From NCBI RefSeq assembly GCF_001465875.1, contig NZ_LN901323.1:593501-657500 (forward strand): a stretch of 64,000 bases of DNA. The letters run 5' to 3'. Shown here one piece after another: positions 38,868 to 50,704 of this stretch. Source of the stretch: Legionella saoudiensis. GTDB taxonomy: Bacteria; Pseudomonadota; Gammaproteobacteria; Legionellales; Legionellaceae. Every line of letters starts with the position of its first letter. Position 1 is the first letter of the stretch. The notes beneath the pieces were generated by a model that saw nothing but the letters and a program-made list of their open reading frames with translations, was not told where the DNA came from and did not search any database. The position numbers and the translations under genes were made by a program.

Positions 38868-39368
38868 ATGAAAAAAGTATATCAAAATATTAAGTATTAC
38901 CTACGAAGTTTCCTTTTAGTGGAGCTATTGGCTGGTTTAAAGCTAACTGTTAGATATTTTTTCAAGAAAAAAATAACAGTGCAATTCCCTGAAGAGCAAA
39001 CACCTCTTTCGCCACGATTTAGAGGTTTATTAGCGCTTCGTCGCTATCCCAATGGGGAAGAGCGTTGCATCGCCTGTAAATTATGCGAGGCGGTTTGCCC
39101 TGCGTTGGCAATTACCATTGAATCAGAGCCACGCGAGGATGGTTCGCGCCGCACAACTCGCTACGATATTGATGTATTCAAGTGCATTAACTGTGGTTTA
39201 TGTGAAGAGTCTTGCCCAGTTGATTCTATAGTGGTTACCCCAATACATCACTATCATATTAGCGAGCGTGGTCAGAACATTATGACTAAAGAAAAGCTCT
39301 TGGCTCTTGGTGATTTAATGGAGCCTAGACTTGCAGCAGATCGAGCTGCTGACGAAAAGTACCGATAA
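38868..39368 (+). CDS. nuoI: NADH-quinone oxidoreductase subunit I
   Basis: The 166-residue 8Fe-ferredoxin-type subunit has two [4Fe-4S] motifs: Cys67, 70, 73, 77 and Cys106, 109, 112, 116 (clusters N6a and N6b), which connect NuoG to NuoB. The N-terminal amphipathic helix docks on the membrane arm. Confidence 0.97.
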   Translation: MKKVYQNIKYYLRSFLLVELLAGLKLTVRYFFKKKITVQFPEEQTPLSPRFRGLLALRRYPNGEERCIACKLCEAVCPALAITIESEPREDGSRRTTRYDIDVFKCINCGLCEESCPVDSIVVTPIHHYHISERGQNIMTKEKLLALGDLMEPRLAADRAADEKYR

Positions 39369-39380
39369 TGGGGTAATGTA

Positions 39381-40040
39381 ATGCATGACTTATTAATTCA
39401 AACTATTTTTTATATTTTTGCAGCGCTAACTGTGGGTTCTGCACTATTGGCAGTTACTCAGAGTAACCCGGTTCGTTGCGTACTGTTTCTCGTATTTACC
39501 TTTTTTACGAGCTCGGTGTTATGGATATTGGCAGAAGCTGAGTTCTTAGCGCTAATTCTGGTTCTGGTTTATGTTGGCGCAGTAATGACCCTATTTTTAT
39601 TTGTGGTGATGATGCTTAACATTGATGTTGAATCAGTAAAGGGGCAATTAAAACGTTATCTTCCCTTTGGCTTGATTGTTATTGCATTATTTATTGCCTT
39701 ATTAATGAAAGCAATTCCAGAAGGTTCACTTAAAAGCAACGTGGAGACGAAGCCTCCAGTTGCGTCGTCGGCTTCTCAGTCCAGTAGTGCCGAATCTCAG
39801 CAGAAACCGGAGCCAATATTAGTTGAGGCTTCGAATACTGAAGCATTGGGTATGGTTCTTTATACTGATTATTTCCTGGCTTTTGAGCTTGCAGCAGTAC
39901 TTCTGTTAGTTGCGATTGTATCAGCAATTACTTTAGTACACCGTGGTGCAAGATACTCGAAGAGACAAGATGTTAAACAGCAGATTATGACTCGCAGTAG
40001 TGATCGAGTTGAATTAGTTACTATGAAGGCAGAAAAATAA
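39381..40040 (+). CDS. nuoJ: NADH-quinone oxidoreductase subunit J
   Basis: The 219-residue membrane subunit has five helices, including the conserved [19 protein letters not shown] (about 60-78). It is longer than the 184 residues of E. coli because a hydrophilic Ser/Gln/Pro-rich segment (about 118-148) is inserted before the last helix. Otherwise ordinary. Confidence 0.95.
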   Translation: MHDLLIQTIFYIFAALTVGSALLAVTQSNPVRCVLFLVFTFFTSSVLWILAEAEFLALILVLVYVGAVMTLFLFVVMMLNIDVESVKGQLKRYLPFGLIVIALFIALLMKAIPEGSLKSNVETKPPVASSASQSSSAESQQKPEPILVEASNTEALGMVLYTDYFLAFELAAVLLLVAIVSAITLVHRGARYSKRQDVKQQIMTRSSDRVELVTMKAEK

Positions 40041-40057
40041 GTATTGGGGAATACCAT

Positions 40058-40363
40058 ATGATACCGGTTAATAATTACCTGATATTAGGTGCGATTGTGT
40101 TTGGTTTAGGCCTTGTTGGAATGATGCTAAATCGCAAAAATATCATTTTACTCCTTATCTGTGTTGAGCTGATGTTACTGGCAGTAAACACAAACTTTAT
40201 TGCGTTTTCTCATTATTTTAATGAGATTGGAGGACAGGTTTTTGTCTTTTTCATTTTGACCGTTGCTGCTGCAGAAGCTGCGATTGGTTTGGCCATAGTA
40301 ATGTTGCTTTATAGAAATCGAGGCAACATCGACGTAGATAAGATGAATCATTTAAAAGGTTAA
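40058..40363 (+). CDS. nuoK: NADH-quinone oxidoreductase subunit K
   Basis: The 101-residue MrpC-like subunit has three transmembrane helices and the conserved intramembrane acidic residues in [11 protein letters not shown] and [11 protein letters not shown], part of the proton pathway. Confidence 0.97.
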   Translation: MIPVNNYLILGAIVFGLGLVGMMLNRKNIILLLICVELMLLAVNTNFIAFSHYFNEIGGQVFVFFILTVAAAEAAIGLAIVMLLYRNRGNIDVDKMNHLKG

Positions 40364-40367
40364 CATT

Positions 40368-42341
40368 GTGAGTATACAACAACTGTGTTTGATAATTGTT
40401 TTAGCTCCTCTTGCAGGCTCGGCCATCTCTGGTTTTTTCCGAAACCAAATAGGACGTGTTGGAGCACACTCAGTGACGATTCTGGGTGTTAGCATTTCTT
40501 TTATTGCGTCACTATATATTGCATGCCAGATATTTTCGGGTGCAATGCCTTCAGAAAATACGGTTCTTTATCATTGGGCCACGGGTGGTGCATTAATTCC
40601 CTATGAATTTAACCTAGGGTTTTTAATTGATCCGCTAACGGCAATTATGCTGGTTACAGTAAATTTCGTATCCTTGTTGGTGCATATATACAGTATCGGT
40701 TATATGGCAGATGATGACGGTTACCAACGTTTCTTTAGTTATATTTCGCTTTTCACCTTCATGATGTTGATGTTGGTAACTTCAAATAACTTTTTACAGT
40801 TATTCTTTGGCTGGGAAGGCGTTGGTCTTGTGTCTTACTTACTTATCGGCTTCTGGTACCAAAAGGAGTCGGCAATTGAAGGAAGTCTTAAGGCCTTTTT
40901 GGTTAACCGTGTCGGGGATTTTGGTTTTGTTATCGGGATAGCCTTAGTTTTTGCCTATACGGGCAGCATCGACTATGCTACGGTATTTCAAAGTGCGAAG
41001 TATCTAGCGAGTCAAAACATTGAATTATTCAGTGGTCACTCCTGGTCTGTAATGACCGTTACTTGTTTGGCTTTATATGTGGGTGCTATGGGTAAATCAG
41101 CTCAGGTGCCTTTACATGTCTGGTTACCTGAATCAATGGAAGGTCCTACACCCATTTCTGCGTTAATTCACGCGGCAACAATGGTAACGGCTGGGGTGTT
41201 CATGCTGGCACGTATTTCGCCACTACTTGAATTATCAACGACAGCCTTGTCTGTTGTATTAGTAATTGGCGCTACTGGTGCACTCTTTACCGGTATTCTC
41301 GCCCTGGTGATGAACGATATTAAACGTGTCGTGGCCTACTCTACTTTATCTCAGTTAGGATATATGATGGTAGGTATTGGTGCTTCTGCATACAGTGCCG
41401 GAATGTTCCATCTGATCACTCATGCCTGCTTTAAGGCACTATTATTCCTTGGTGCCGGTTCTGTGATTATTGGTATGCATCATGAGCAGGACATGCGCAA
41501 AATGGGTGGTTTATGGAACAAAATGCCTATCACTTATGTGACCTATATTATAGGAACATTAGCATTATGTGCTATTCCTCCTTTTGCTGGATTCTACTCT
41601 AAAGACACAATTATTGAAGCTGCTCAGCTTTCACAAATACCTGGCAGTAGTTATGCTTATTTCTGTGTTGTGGTCGGGGCAATGGTTACAGCAATTTATA
41701 GCTTTAGATCACTCTTTATGACATTCCATGGTAAACCACGCATGGACCAGCACACCTTAGATCACGTGCATGAATCTCCATGGGTTGTGTGGTTACCTTT
41801 AGTAATCTTAGCAGTTCCTTCCGTAATTTTAGGTTATGTACTGTATATGCCTATGCTGTTTGATAATCCAACGTTATTAGGCTCATCCTTGTTTGTTCTT
41901 CCTGATCATAATGTTATGGCAGAGTTGGCACATGAAGTTACATCACCTTTTGAAAGTATGATTCACTCCGTGTCATCTCTTACTTTCTGGATTACGTTAA
42001 CAGGTATTGCTATTGCCTGGGTTTGCTATATTGCTGTTCCATCTATTCCTGGTTACTTGGCTCGTCATATGAAGCTTATTTACAAGCTACTTATGAACAA
42101 ATATGGATTTGATGCCTTTAATAACCTGGTTTTTGTAAAAGGCACCAAAGGTCTGGGAAGCGCTTTTTATAGTGTTGGTGATCAAGGGTTAATTGATGGA
42201 ATGGTAGTTAATGGTAGTAGTCGACTGATTAGATGGTTTTCCAGTAAAGGTCGAGCCATACAAAGTGGTTATCTAAATCACTACGCGACAGTTATGGTTC
42301 TTGGATTACTCGGATTCTTGTGCTGGTTGATACTAGGCTGA
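40368..42341 (+). CDS. nuoL: NADH-quinone oxidoreductase subunit L
   Basis: The 657-residue antiporter-like subunit has many helices plus the C-terminal lateral helix. Landmarks are FFGWEGVGLVSYLLIGFW and VPLHVWLPESMEGPTPISAL. It pumps protons. It starts at GTG, preceded by AAAGGT, four bases after nuoK. Confidence 0.97.
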   Translation: MSIQQLCLIIVLAPLAGSAISGFFRNQIGRVGAHSVTILGVSISFIASLYIACQIFSGAMPSENTVLYHWATGGALIPYEFNLGFLIDPLTAIMLVTVNFVSLLVHIYSIGYMADDDGYQRFFSYISLFTFMMLMLVTSNNFLQLFFGWEGVGLVSYLLIGFWYQKESAIEGSLKAFLVNRVGDFGFVIGIALVFAYTGSIDYATVFQSAKYLASQNIELFSGHSWSVMTVTCLALYVGAMGKSAQVPLHVWLPESMEGPTPISALIHAATMVTAGVFMLARISPLLELSTTALSVVLVIGATGALFTGILALVMNDIKRVVAYSTLSQLGYMMVGIGASAYSAGMFHLITHACFKALLFLGAGSVIIGMHHEQDMRKMGGLWNKMPITYVTYIIGTLALCAIPPFAGFYSKDTIIEAAQLSQIPGSSYAYFCVVVGAMVTAIYSFRSLFMTFHGKPRMDQHTLDHVHESPWVVWLPLVILAVPSVILGYVLYMPMLFDNPTLLGSSLFVLPDHNVMAELAHEVTSPFESMIHSVSSLTFWITLTGIAIAWVCYIAVPSIPGYLARHMKLIYKLLMNKYGFDAFNNLVFVKGTKGLGSAFYSVGDQGLIDGMVVNGSSRLIRWFSSKGRAIQSGYLNHYATVMVLGLLGFLCWLILG

Positions 42342-42356
42342 ATATAAGGTGAGGGT

Positions 42357-43862
42357 ATGCATTATTTGCTCAATTTGCTAGTTTGGTTGCCAATATTAGG
42401 CGGTGTGTTTGTTCTTCTCGCAGGAGATGATCGTAACCCTAACAATGCACGCTATTTGGCTTTATTCACAGTAGTGCTCTGTCTACTGCTTTGTGTGCCT
42501 TTAGTTGCAGGCTTTGACACGAAAGCTTTAGGGATGCAATATGTGGAAGAGTTTCCCTGGATGCCTTCACTGGGCATTAGCTACAGCCTTGGTATTGATG
42601 GTTTGTCATTATTACTTATAGTGCTAAGTATCTTCACTAACTTAGTGGTGATTCTTGCTACATGGGAAAGTATTACCAGCAGGGTGTCTCAATATCTAGC
42701 CGCATTTTTAATCATGCAGGGCTTATTGGTTGGGGTATTTTCTGCACTTGATTCCATCTTGTTCTATATTTTCTGGGAAGCTACACTGATTCCTATGTAC
42801 CTGATTATTGGTATTTGGGGTTCCGATAATCGCGTTTATGCGGCAATTAAATTCTTCCTATATACCTTCTTAGGTTCAGTGTTAATGCTCGGTAGCTTCT
42901 TATACATGGGGTATATTGCCGGAACCTTTAATATAGAAGCATTCTATGCAATTAAACTGAGTATGACTGCGCAAACCTTAATTTTCATTGCCTTCTTCCT
43001 TGGTTTTGCGATTAAAATCCCAATGTTTCCGGTCCATACCTGGTTACCGGACGCCCACACCGAGGCACCGGCGGGAGGCTCTATCGTTTTAGCTGCAATT
43101 CTCTTAAAGCTTGGAGCGTACGGGTTCATACGTTTTTCATTGCCGATCGTTCCAGATGCCTGTAACCAGTATTCTGGTTTGATGATTGCCCTATCCTTAA
43201 TAGCTGTAGTTTATATTGCTTTAGTTGCGATTGTGCAAAAGGATATGAAGCGTTTAATTGCTTACTCATCAATTTCACATATGGGGTTTGTCACCTTAGG
43301 CTGTTTTGCAATTTTCAGTATTGCCAAACAAACAGGCTTAAGTAATGCCGGACTTATTTTAGAAGGCGCTATTGTGGTAATGATTTCACATGCCTTTGTT
43401 TCAAGCGGAATGTTTGCAGGAGTAGGTTTTATTTATGACCGCATGCATACGCGCCGTTTAGTTGACTTTGGAGGTATTGTTAATACCATGCCAATGTTTG
43501 CTTCATTTTTTATGCTGTTTTGTATGGCTAATGCAGGCTTGCCAGGTACCTCAGGTTTTGTTGGTGAGTTTATGGTAATTGTTGGTTCCATGAAAGCAGG
43601 ATTCTGGATTACTTTCTGGGCTGCAACAACCTTAATGACGGCAGCAGCATACAATCTTTGGATGTATAAGCGCGTTATTTTCGGCAAAGTTGCTAATGAT
43701 AAAGTTGCGGCATTAAAAGACCTATCAATTTATGAGTTGAGTGCCTATGTGTTATTAGCTCTGATGGTTATTGCTATGGGGGTGTATCCCAAGCCAATGC
43801 TTGAATACATACACCAGACAGTAAGTCATACTCTGGCATTAGCCAGCCAAACAAAATTGTAA
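42357..43862 (+). CDS. nuoM: NADH-quinone oxidoreductase subunit M
   Basis: The 501-residue antiporter-like proton-pumping subunit has about 14 helices. The conserved Glu in [17 protein letters not shown] and the [18 protein letters not shown] motif are present. Confidence 0.97.
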   Translation: MHYLLNLLVWLPILGGVFVLLAGDDRNPNNARYLALFTVVLCLLLCVPLVAGFDTKALGMQYVEEFPWMPSLGISYSLGIDGLSLLLIVLSIFTNLVVILATWESITSRVSQYLAAFLIMQGLLVGVFSALDSILFYIFWEATLIPMYLIIGIWGSDNRVYAAIKFFLYTFLGSVLMLGSFLYMGYIAGTFNIEAFYAIKLSMTAQTLIFIAFFLGFAIKIPMFPVHTWLPDAHTEAPAGGSIVLAAILLKLGAYGFIRFSLPIVPDACNQYSGLMIALSLIAVVYIALVAIVQKDMKRLIAYSSISHMGFVTLGCFAIFSIAKQTGLSNAGLILEGAIVVMISHAFVSSGMFAGVGFIYDRMHTRRLVDFGGIVNTMPMFASFFMLFCMANAGLPGTSGFVGEFMVIVGSMKAGFWITFWAATTLMTAAAYNLWMYKRVIFGKVANDKVAALKDLSIYELSAYVLLALMVIAMGVYPKPMLEYIHQTVSHTLALASQTKL

Positions 43863-43881
43863 TACAGCAAGGTTAAACAAT

Positions 43882-45324
43882 ATGATCGCATTATTTGAAA
43901 ATATTCATGTCGCGCTACCAGAGATGGTTATTTTAGCCACAGCGGGCCTTGCATTGCTTGCTGATTTATTTTTACGGCATAAAGTTCGTTCTGTAGCCTT
44001 TATCATCTCCTGCATTGGATTAATTTTCGCCGCAGGAGTTAGTTTCCTTTATATAGGTGCAAATAAAGTAATTACCTTAAATGGAATGTTTATCAGTGAT
44101 GATGCCGCTCATTTAATGAAGTTCTTTATTTACCTCACCGTTTTATTAAGCTTTATCTATTCGCGCAATTATATTGATGAACGGCAAATGCCCTCCGGCG
44201 ATTATTATGTTCTAGGGTTATTTTCAACCTTAGGGATGATGATCCTCGTTTCAGCGCATTCACTTTTATCAATCTATCTTGGTTTAGAGTTAATGTCATT
44301 GCCCCTTTATGCGATGACGGCGATTCGTCGTACCGACAGCGATGCATCTGAAGCTGCGATGAAGTATTTTGTTATGGGAGCAATTGCATCGGCGATGCTG
44401 CTCTATGGTATTTCGCTAATTTATGGCGCGACCGGTAAACTTGATTTACTTGAAGTTGCAAATGCAATTTCTGCGAATTGGCAACAGCAGGAAGCGTTAC
44501 TCGCATTTGCCTTAGTATTTATTTTAGCGGGTGTTTGCTTCAAGCTGGCTGCAGTTCCTTTTCACATGTGGGCTCCAGATGTGTATCAAGGTGCACCAAC
44601 TTCAGTTACCCTATTTATTAGTGCAGCCCCAAAGGTTGCCGCCTTAGGAATGGCGTTCCGATTTTTAACAATTAGCTTTGTGGATATTACCGCACAATGG
44701 CAACAAATTTTGTTAGTAGTTACCTTACTGTCCACAGGTCTAGGTAATCTATTTGCGATAGTACAAACAAGCTTTAAACGCCTGCTTTCTTATTCAGCAA
44801 TATCACATATCGGTTATTCTTTATTTGGTATTTTAGCGGCGAGCTCAGCGGGATATTCAGCCGCACTTTATTATATTCTAGTTTATGCCCTAACTTCGGC
44901 TGCAGCATTTGGTTTAATTGTTTTAATGTCCAGCCATGGTATGGAAATTGATAGTGTTGATGATCTTAAAGGCTTAAATAAAAGAAATCCCTGGCTAGCT
45001 TTTATGATGCTAATCATTATGTTCTCAATGGCGGGTGTACCCCCAACCGTAGGTTTTATTACTAAACTGCTGGTATTAAAAGCGCTAGTTGACGTGCATA
45101 TGACTTGGGTGGCAATACTGGGCTTAATCTTTGCCGTAGTAGGTGCTTATTATTATATACGTATCGTAAAACTAATGTATTTCGATAAGCCTCTAAATAA
45201 TGAGCCATTAATTATTAATAAAGCAAATGCTACAGTATTGTCTTTAAATTGTTTGTCTTTACTGTATTTGGGGATTTTTCCAGGGGCGTTGGTTGTTAGC
45301 TGTATTAACGCATTTGCTAATTAA
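43882..45324 (+). CDS. nuoN: NADH-quinone oxidoreductase subunit N
   Basis: The 480-residue third antiporter-like subunit closes the operon. Landmarks are [17 protein letters not shown] and [19 protein letters not shown]. All 14 subunits nuoA-N are therefore present and intact. No terminator is obvious before the tRNA promoter 24 bases on. Confidence 0.97.
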   Translation: MIALFENIHVALPEMVILATAGLALLADLFLRHKVRSVAFIISCIGLIFAAGVSFLYIGANKVITLNGMFISDDAAHLMKFFIYLTVLLSFIYSRNYIDERQMPSGDYYVLGLFSTLGMMILVSAHSLLSIYLGLELMSLPLYAMTAIRRTDSDASEAAMKYFVMGAIASAMLLYGISLIYGATGKLDLLEVANAISANWQQQEALLAFALVFILAGVCFKLAAVPFHMWAPDVYQGAPTSVTLFISAAPKVAALGMAFRFLTISFVDITAQWQQILLVVTLLSTGLGNLFAIVQTSFKRLLSYSAISHIGYSLFGILAASSAGYSAALYYILVYALTSAAAFGLIVLMSSHGMEIDSVDDLKGLNKRNPWLAFMMLIIMFSMAGVPPTVGFITKLLVLKALVDVHMTWVAILGLIFAVVGAYYYIRIVKLMYFDKPLNNEPLIINKANATVLSLNCLSLLYLGIFPGALVVSCINAFAN

Positions 45325-45347
45325 TTCACAAACTTTACTAAAAGTAC

Positions 45348-45376
45348 TTGCTAAAAGGACAAACTACCAGTATACT
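45348..45376 (+). promoter_or_regulatory. Promoter of initiator tRNA
   Basis: TTGCTA (45348-45353) and TATACT (45371-45376) are separated by exactly 17 bases, with the tRNA 5' end 14 bases after the -10. Confidence 0.7.
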
Positions 45377-45389
45377 TCTTTTCAGTTGA

Positions 45390-45466
<77 letters not shown>

Positions 45467-45474
45467 CTTTTTGG

Positions 45475-45496
45475 AACCCCATTTATGGGGTTTTTT
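45475..45496 (+). terminator. Intrinsic terminator after the initiator tRNA
   Basis: AACCCCA-TTTA-TGGGGTT is followed by a run of T (stem 45475-45492). Confidence 0.85.
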
Positions 45497-45534
45497 ATTA
45501 CCCTAGAAAAAGCTTTAAAGTCCTCTGTAGCAAT

Positions 45535-45642
45535 GATTCGCAGTTGATGCAAATTGCTTTTCTTAGGGATATGTTTAATTCGGGCTATTTTGCGAATCCA
45601 GGTTAATAATAACAGACTTGGGCGTATGCGCCCTTTTTTTTT
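45535..45642 (+). promoter_or_regulatory. rimP leader with attenuator-type terminator
   Basis: GATTCGCA (45535-45542) can pair with TGCGAATC (45591-45598), and GGGCG-TATG-CGCCC (45620-45633) is followed by nine T. This intrinsic terminator ends 13 bases before the rimP ATG, where a ribosome site would be expected. It fits the gammaproteobacterial rimP-leader, a proposed attenuator of the nusA operon. Confidence 0.7.
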
Positions 45643-45655
45643 GTTTGTTAATATT

Positions 45656-46099
45656 ATGATTCAAGACGAACTCGAACAACTATTAGCTCCTACTGTAAAT
45701 GATATGGGTTATGAGCTTTGGGGCTGTGAATACCTTTCCCAAGGTAAGCACTCCTTATTACGCATATACATAGATAAAGCAGAAGGGATTGGAATTGAAG
45801 ACTGCCAAGATGTAAGTCACCAAGTAAGTGCCTTGCTCGATGTAGAAGATCCTATTCCTGGTAATTATAGTTTAGAAGTATCATCACCCGGTATACCCAG
45901 ACCTTTGTTTAAAGGTTGGCAGTATCAACGCTACATAGGTCAACCTGTCCAGGTGAAAACATTTAAACCTATTAGTAAAAAGCGTAAATTGCTAGGTACA
46001 ATCGTTTCAGTGTCTGACAATTCAGTCTTGCTGAATGTCGATGGCGAAGAGCATGAATTACTTTTTTCAAATATTGTAAAGGCATATTTGACAGTATAG
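45656..46099 (+). CDS. rimP: Ribosome maturation factor RimP
   Basis: The 147-residue protein assists 30S assembly. Landmarks are [20 protein letters not shown] and the [11 protein letters not shown] motif. The open frame runs upstream through the leader terminator, so the ATG at 45656 ([10 protein letters not shown]) is the correct start. No Shine-Dalgarno is visible because a T tract occupies the site. It is the first gene of rimP-nusA-infB-rbfA-truB-rpsO-pnp. Confidence 0.94.
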   Translation: MIQDELEQLLAPTVNDMGYELWGCEYLSQGKHSLLRIYIDKAEGIGIEDCQDVSHQVSALLDVEDPIPGNYSLEVSSPGIPRPLFKGWQYQRYIGQPVQVKTFKPISKKRKLLGTIVSVSDNSVLLNVDGEEHELLFSNIVKAYLTV

Positions 46100-46112
46100 A
46101 GAGGCGAGAACA

Positions 46113-47591
46113 ATGAGCAAAGAATTGTTATTAGTTGCTGAGGCGTTATCAAACGAAAGAGGCGTAAGTAAAGACGTTATCATCCTTGCCATTCAGGCCG
46201 CATTGGAGTCTGCTACTCGAAAGATTTTTGGATTAGATATAGGCGTTAGAATTAAGCTAGATCCACGTACTGGTGAATATGAAACTTTTAGATACTGGGA
46301 TGTAGTTGAACCTGAAGAATTAGAATTTCCTGAGCGCCAGTTAACTTTAGAAGATGCTCAAATGCGTAACCCAGAGGTTACTGTTGGTGGCCGAATTGAA
46401 GAGTCAATTCCATCAATTGAATTTGGTCGCATTGAAGCGCAAGCTGCTCGTCAGGTCATTATGCAAAAGGTTAGAGAGGCTGAGCGTGAATTAGTTATAG
46501 ACCAGTTTAGAAGTAAATTAGGTCAGCTGATTTATGGTACTGTTAAGAAAGTGACTCGTGATAATGTCATTATTGATTTAGGCGGAAAAGCGGAAGCCTT
46601 TTTACCACGAGCAGAAATGTTGCCTCATGAAATGTTTCGTCCTAATGACAGGGTGCGTGCGTATTTGTACGAAATTACTCCTCAAGCACGTGGACCACAG
46701 TTGTATGTTAGTCGTACACGTAACGAAATGTTAATTGAATTATTCCGCATTGAAGTTCCAGAAATTGGTGAAAATGTAATTGAAGTTAAGGCTGCTGCTC
46801 GAGACGTAGGTAATAGAGCAAAAATTGCCGTTAAGACAAACGATGGACGTATTGATCCTGTTGGTGCATGCGTCGGTATGCGTGGCGCGCGAGTACAAGC
46901 TGTTTCTAGTGAGCTAGGTGGTGAGCGTGTTGATATTATTCTTTGGGATGATAATCCAGCTCAATTGGTAATTAATGCCATGGCTCCTGCTGACATCTCT
47001 TCTATTGTTGTTGATGAAGATACTCATACTATGGATCTCGCGGTAGAAAAAGATCAATTATCCCAAGCAATTGGTCGAAATGGTCAAAACGTACGTTTAG
47101 CCAGCCAATTAACTGGTTGGACTTTAAATGTTATGACTACCGATGAATTCGAAAATAAGAATTTAGAGGAATCGAGCAAGATCGTAAAATTATTCACTTC
47201 CGCGCTGGAAATAGATGAGGAAATTGCTACATTACTAGTAGCGCATGGTTTCTCATCTCTTGAAGAAGTTGCTTATGTACCAAAAGAAGAACTCTTAGCG
47301 ATTGAAGAATTTGACGAGGAAATCGTTGAAGAGCTAAGAAATAGAGCGAATGATAACTTATTAACTATGGCGCTTTCTTCGGGTAAAGGATTAGCTGGTA
47401 CTCCAGATGAATCTTTATTAAATATGGACGGCATGTCTGAAGAGCTTGCTAATAAACTAGCTGAACGGGGCATCACATCTATGGAAGATTTAGCAGAACA
47501 ATCTGTAGATGAATTATTAGAAATTGAAGGGATGACTGAAGAAAAAGCCGGCGCTTTAATTATGAAAGCCAGAGAACCATGGTTTTTATAA
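46113..47591 (+). CDS. nusA: Transcription termination/antitermination factor NusA
   Basis: The 492-residue RNA polymerase-binding protein has an N-terminal domain, an S1 domain (about 135-200), two KH domains (about 230-345; [15 protein letters not shown] and [12 protein letters not shown]), and two acidic C-terminal helix-hairpin-helix repeats ending [14 protein letters not shown]. It controls pausing and termination and may act on its own leader. Confidence 0.97.
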   Translation: MSKELLLVAEALSNERGVSKDVIILAIQAALESATRKIFGLDIGVRIKLDPRTGEYETFRYWDVVEPEELEFPERQLTLEDAQMRNPEVTVGGRIEESIPSIEFGRIEAQAARQVIMQKVREAERELVIDQFRSKLGQLIYGTVKKVTRDNVIIDLGGKAEAFLPRAEMLPHEMFRPNDRVRAYLYEITPQARGPQLYVSRTRNEMLIELFRIEVPEIGENVIEVKAAARDVGNRAKIAVKTNDGRIDPVGACVGMRGARVQAVSSELGGERVDIILWDDNPAQLVINAMAPADISSIVVDEDTHTMDLAVEKDQLSQAIGRNGQNVRLASQLTGWTLNVMTTDEFENKNLEESSKIVKLFTSALEIDEEIATLLVAHGFSSLEEVAYVPKEELLAIEEFDEEIVEELRNRANDNLLTMALSSGKGLAGTPDESLLNMDGMSEELANKLAERGITSMEDLAEQSVDELLEIEGMTEEKAGALIMKAREPWFL

Positions 47592-47652
47592 AACCATATA
47601 TACCCAAGATACTTGGGTATATACCTATGCTTTGCCCCATTTGGCAAAGCAT
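47581..47652 (+). promoter_or_regulatory. Three successive hairpins between nusA and infB
   Basis: GGTTTT-TAT-AAAACC (47581-47595, over the nusA stop), a 12-base-arm hairpin TATATACCCAAG/CTTGGGTATATA (47597-47623), and ATGCTTTGCC/GGCAAAGCAT (47627-47652) stand in a row. No T tract follows, so RNA processing or mRNA stabilisation is more likely than strong termination. Confidence 0.6.
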
Positions 47653-47732
47653 TAATAAACTAACGTGTTTCAGAACGCAGTTATGTTTGTTCATAGTGAA
47701 TACATCATAGGCTGCTGAAAGGGGATTAAAAT

Positions 47733-50330
47733 ATGGCGGATGTGACGGTTAAACAATTAGCTCAAGTCGTTGGTATTCCGGTTGAACGCTTATTGAACCA
47801 GTTACAGGAAGCAGGATTATCTTTTACTGATGATCAACAGACTGTGAATGAGGAACAAAAGCGTATCTTACTTAATCATTTAAAGAGTAGTTCTGTGCGT
47901 GATGCACATGTAGCACCAGAACGTATTACTCTAAGACGTAAAAGTACGTCCCAAGTTACTGTTGGCCATGACACACATAGTGGTAAAACAGTTCATGTTG
48001 AAGTTCGCAAGAAAAAGGTTTTTGTTAAACGAAGTACCCTCGTTGATCAACCCGAAACTGAAGAGCCAATTGAAATTGCCCACACTGATGAATCAGTCCC
48101 TAGCGAAGCAATTACAGAAGCATCTATTGTTGAATCGGCACCTGAAGTTGTGCAGACTGAACCAGAAATTCCCGAAGAAGTTGCAGCAGAGACTACTGTT
48201 ATTGAAGAAGCGCCTCCAGCTGAAGAAGAGGTTACTGAAGAGCCTGTAGCTGCATTTGATGACGAATTAGATGCTCCTTCTGAGTTGGAAAAAATTGCCG
48301 AAGTAGTAATAAAAGAAGAAGCTAAAGCCGATAAACCAGTTAAAAAGAAACATTCAGAATCAACAAGCACTGATTCAGAATCCTCTGATTACAAAAAAGG
48401 GAAGAAAAAACCAAAATATCAAGCTTCTTATGACCGCGGTGGTGATGATGAAGAAGACTCACACCGACGTGGCGGACGCAGCAAATTTAAAAAACGTAAA
48501 GGTTCTGAAAAATCAGATAAATACCGTGAAGCGGAAGAAACCTTAACTCATGGTTTTGCATTACCAACAGCACCTGTAGTGCGCGAAGTGCTAATTCCTG
48601 AGACAATTACTGTTGCAGAGCTGGCAAAGAGAATGTCAGTTAAAGCGGCAGAAGTTATTAAAATCATGATGTCTTTAGGCGCTATGGCAACCATTAACCA
48701 AGTTATTGACCAAGAAACGGCAGTGATCGTGGTTGAAGAAATGGGGCATAAAGCGCGCATAATCAACGAAGATGCGATTGAAGTTGGTTTAGGTGAGGCC
48801 ATTACTAAAGGTAGCCATACCGAAGGGCGTGCACCGGTAGTAACGATTATGGGGCACGTAGACCATGGTAAAACTTCTTTACTTGACTACATTCGCCGTA
48901 CTAAAGTTGCTTCTGGCGAAGCCGGTGGTATTACTCAGCACATTGGTGCATATCACGTAAGTACACCGAAAGGCGATATTACTTTCTTGGATACCCCAGG
49001 TCACGCGGCATTTACGGCAATGCGTGCTCGTGGTGCGCAAGTTACGGATATCGTTGTATTGATTGTTGCTGCAGATGATGGCGTTAAGCCTCAGACTGTT
49101 GAGGCAATCCAACATGCTAAAGCTGCTAAAGTGCCAATTATCGTTGCCGTTAATAAAATTGATAAACCAGGTGCCGATCCTGATCGCGTCATGAATGAAT
49201 TATCTGTTCATGAAGTCATTCCAGAGGCTTGGGGTGGCGATACCATGTTTATAAATATCTCGGCGAAGGCAGGTACAGGTATCGATTCACTACTTGATGC
49301 CATTCTATTGCAATCAGAAGTATTAGAGCTCACAGCGTTAACTGATGGTGCGGCTAAAGGTGTAGTTATCGAGTCACGCTTAGATAAAGGCCGTGGCCCA
49401 GTTGCAACAGTCCTAGTGCAAAGTGGAACCTTACATAAGGGTGATATCATCCTTGCTGGTTTCCAATATGGCCGTGTGCGTGCATTGGTTGGTGATAACG
49501 GAGATATGGTTAATAGTGCTGGTCCCTCAATTCCAGTGGAAGTATTGGGTCTATCTGCGATCCCTCATGCAGGGGACGAGGCTGTAGTGGTCCCTGATGA
49601 GAAGAAAGCACGTGAAGTAGCTTTATTCCGTCAAGGTAAATTCCGCGATGTGAAGCTTGCGCGACGTCAAAAGTCTACTCTTGAAGGCATCATGGAAAAC
49701 ATGACTGCTGCTGAGTCTAAAGTATTAAATATTGTACTTAAGGCTGACGTACAAGGTTCTGTGGAAGCTATTTCCGATGCCTTGGTTAAATTATCGAATG
49801 ATGAAGTTAAAGTAGTCGTTATTTCGAACGGTGTAGGTGGTATTACTGAATCGGATGTACATTTGGCAATCGCATCAAATGCTTTATTGATTGGCTTTAA
49901 TGTTCGCGCTGATGCTACAGCGAAACGTTTGGCTGAACAAGAATCCATCTCTCTTCATTACTATAGTGTTATCTATGATATTGTGGATCAAATTAAAGGT
50001 GCCTTAACCGGAATGTTGGCCCCACAGTTTAAAGAAGAAATCATTGGTATTGCTGAAGTTCGCGATGTATTCAAATCACCGAAAATTGGCGCTATTGCAG
50101 GTTGTATGGTGGTTGAAGGTGTGATTAAGCGTAATAACCCGATTCGTGTACTTCGTGCCAACGTAGTAATTTACGAAGGAACTTTAGAGTCATTAAGACG
50201 CTTTAAAGATGACGTATTAGAGGTTCGTCAAGGGTTTGAGTGCGGTATTGGCGTTAAGAACTATAATGACGTGAAACCAGGCGACCTTATTGAAGTGTAT
50301 GAAACTGTTGAAATTAAGCGTGATTTATAA
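47733..50330 (+). CDS. infB: Translation initiation factor IF-2
   Basis: The 865-residue GTPase brings fMet-tRNA to the 30S subunit. It has an N-terminal IF2_N module, a long charged linker rich in Glu, Ala and Lys (about 100-270), a second IF2_N region, the G1 motif GHVDHGKT at 374-381, then DTPGHAAF and [10 protein letters not shown], and the C-terminal tRNA-binding domain. The GTPase core is standard. Confidence 0.97.
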   Translation: MADVTVKQLAQVVGIPVERLLNQLQEAGLSFTDDQQTVNEEQKRILLNHLKSSSVRDAHVAPERITLRRKSTSQVTVGHDTHSGKTVHVEVRKKKVFVKRSTLVDQPETEEPIEIAHTDESVPSEAITEASIVESAPEVVQTEPEIPEEVAAETTVIEEAPPAEEEVTEEPVAAFDDELDAPSELEKIAEVVIKEEAKADKPVKKKHSESTSTDSESSDYKKGKKKPKYQASYDRGGDDEEDSHRRGGRSKFKKRKGSEKSDKYREAEETLTHGFALPTAPVVREVLIPETITVAELAKRMSVKAAEVIKIMMSLGAMATINQVIDQETAVIVVEEMGHKARIINEDAIEVGLGEAITKGSHTEGRAPVVTIMGHVDHGKTSLLDYIRRTKVASGEAGGITQHIGAYHVSTPKGDITFLDTPGHAAFTAMRARGAQVTDIVVLIVAADDGVKPQTVEAIQHAKAAKVPIIVAVNKIDKPGADPDRVMNELSVHEVIPEAWGGDTMFINISAKAGTGIDSLLDAILLQSEVLELTALTDGAAKGVVIESRLDKGRGPVATVLVQSGTLHKGDIILAGFQYGRVRALVGDNGDMVNSAGPSIPVEVLGLSAIPHAGDEAVVVPDEKKAREVALFRQGKFRDVKLARRQKSTLEGIMENMTAAESKVLNIVLKADVQGSVEAISDALVKLSNDEVKVVVISNGVGGITESDVHLAIASNALLIGFNVRADATAKRLAEQESISLHYYSVIYDIVDQIKGALTGMLAPQFKEEIIGIAEVRDVFKSPKIGAIAGCMVVEGVIKRNNPIRVLRANVVIYEGTLESLRRFKDDVLEVRQGFECGIGVKNYNDVKPGDLIEVYETVEIKRDL

Positions 50331-50332
50331 TT

Positions 50333-50704
50333 ATGGGGCAAAATTTTAAACGTACAGATCGGGTTGCTGAAATGATTCAGCGGAAATTAGCTCAGATCAT
50401 TCCTTTAGAGGTTAAAGATCCACGCTTAAATGGTATTGTGACTATTTCTGCAGTAAAGGTTGCTGCAGATTTAGCACATGCAAAGGTTTATTTTACCGTA
50501 TTGAATAATGATAAAAAGCTCGTTGAAAGCATTCTCAATGCTGCGGCAAGTTATCTGCGAAGTGCGTTAGCACGTAGTATTACGCTGCGCACAGTACCGC
50601 AATTGCATTTTGTTTATGATGAGTCAATAGAATATGGACAACGCCTAAGCCGTCTAATTGATGAAGCAAATCCTCCTTCCAATGATGACCATGAAGAAGA
50701 CTGA
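50333..50704 (+). CDS. rbfA: 30S ribosome-binding factor A
   Basis: The 123-residue KH-fold protein is required for 16S 5'-end maturation and cold adaptation. Landmarks are [19 protein letters not shown] and [15 protein letters not shown]. It starts two bases after the infB stop and overlaps truB. Confidence 0.96.
   Translation: MGQNFKRTDRVAEMIQRKLAQIIPLEVKDPRLNGIVTISAVKVAADLAHAKVYFTVLNNDKKLVESILNAAASYLRSALARSITLRTVPQLHFVYDESIEYGQRLSRLIDEANPPSNDDHEED

Noticed and set aside
45554..45655. N-terminal extension of rimP
   Set aside because: It spans the leader terminator and is not found in the family's N-terminus.
48047..48370. Ser-rich antisense ORF inside infB
   Set aside because: It is a shadow of the Glu/Ala-rich IF2 linker.
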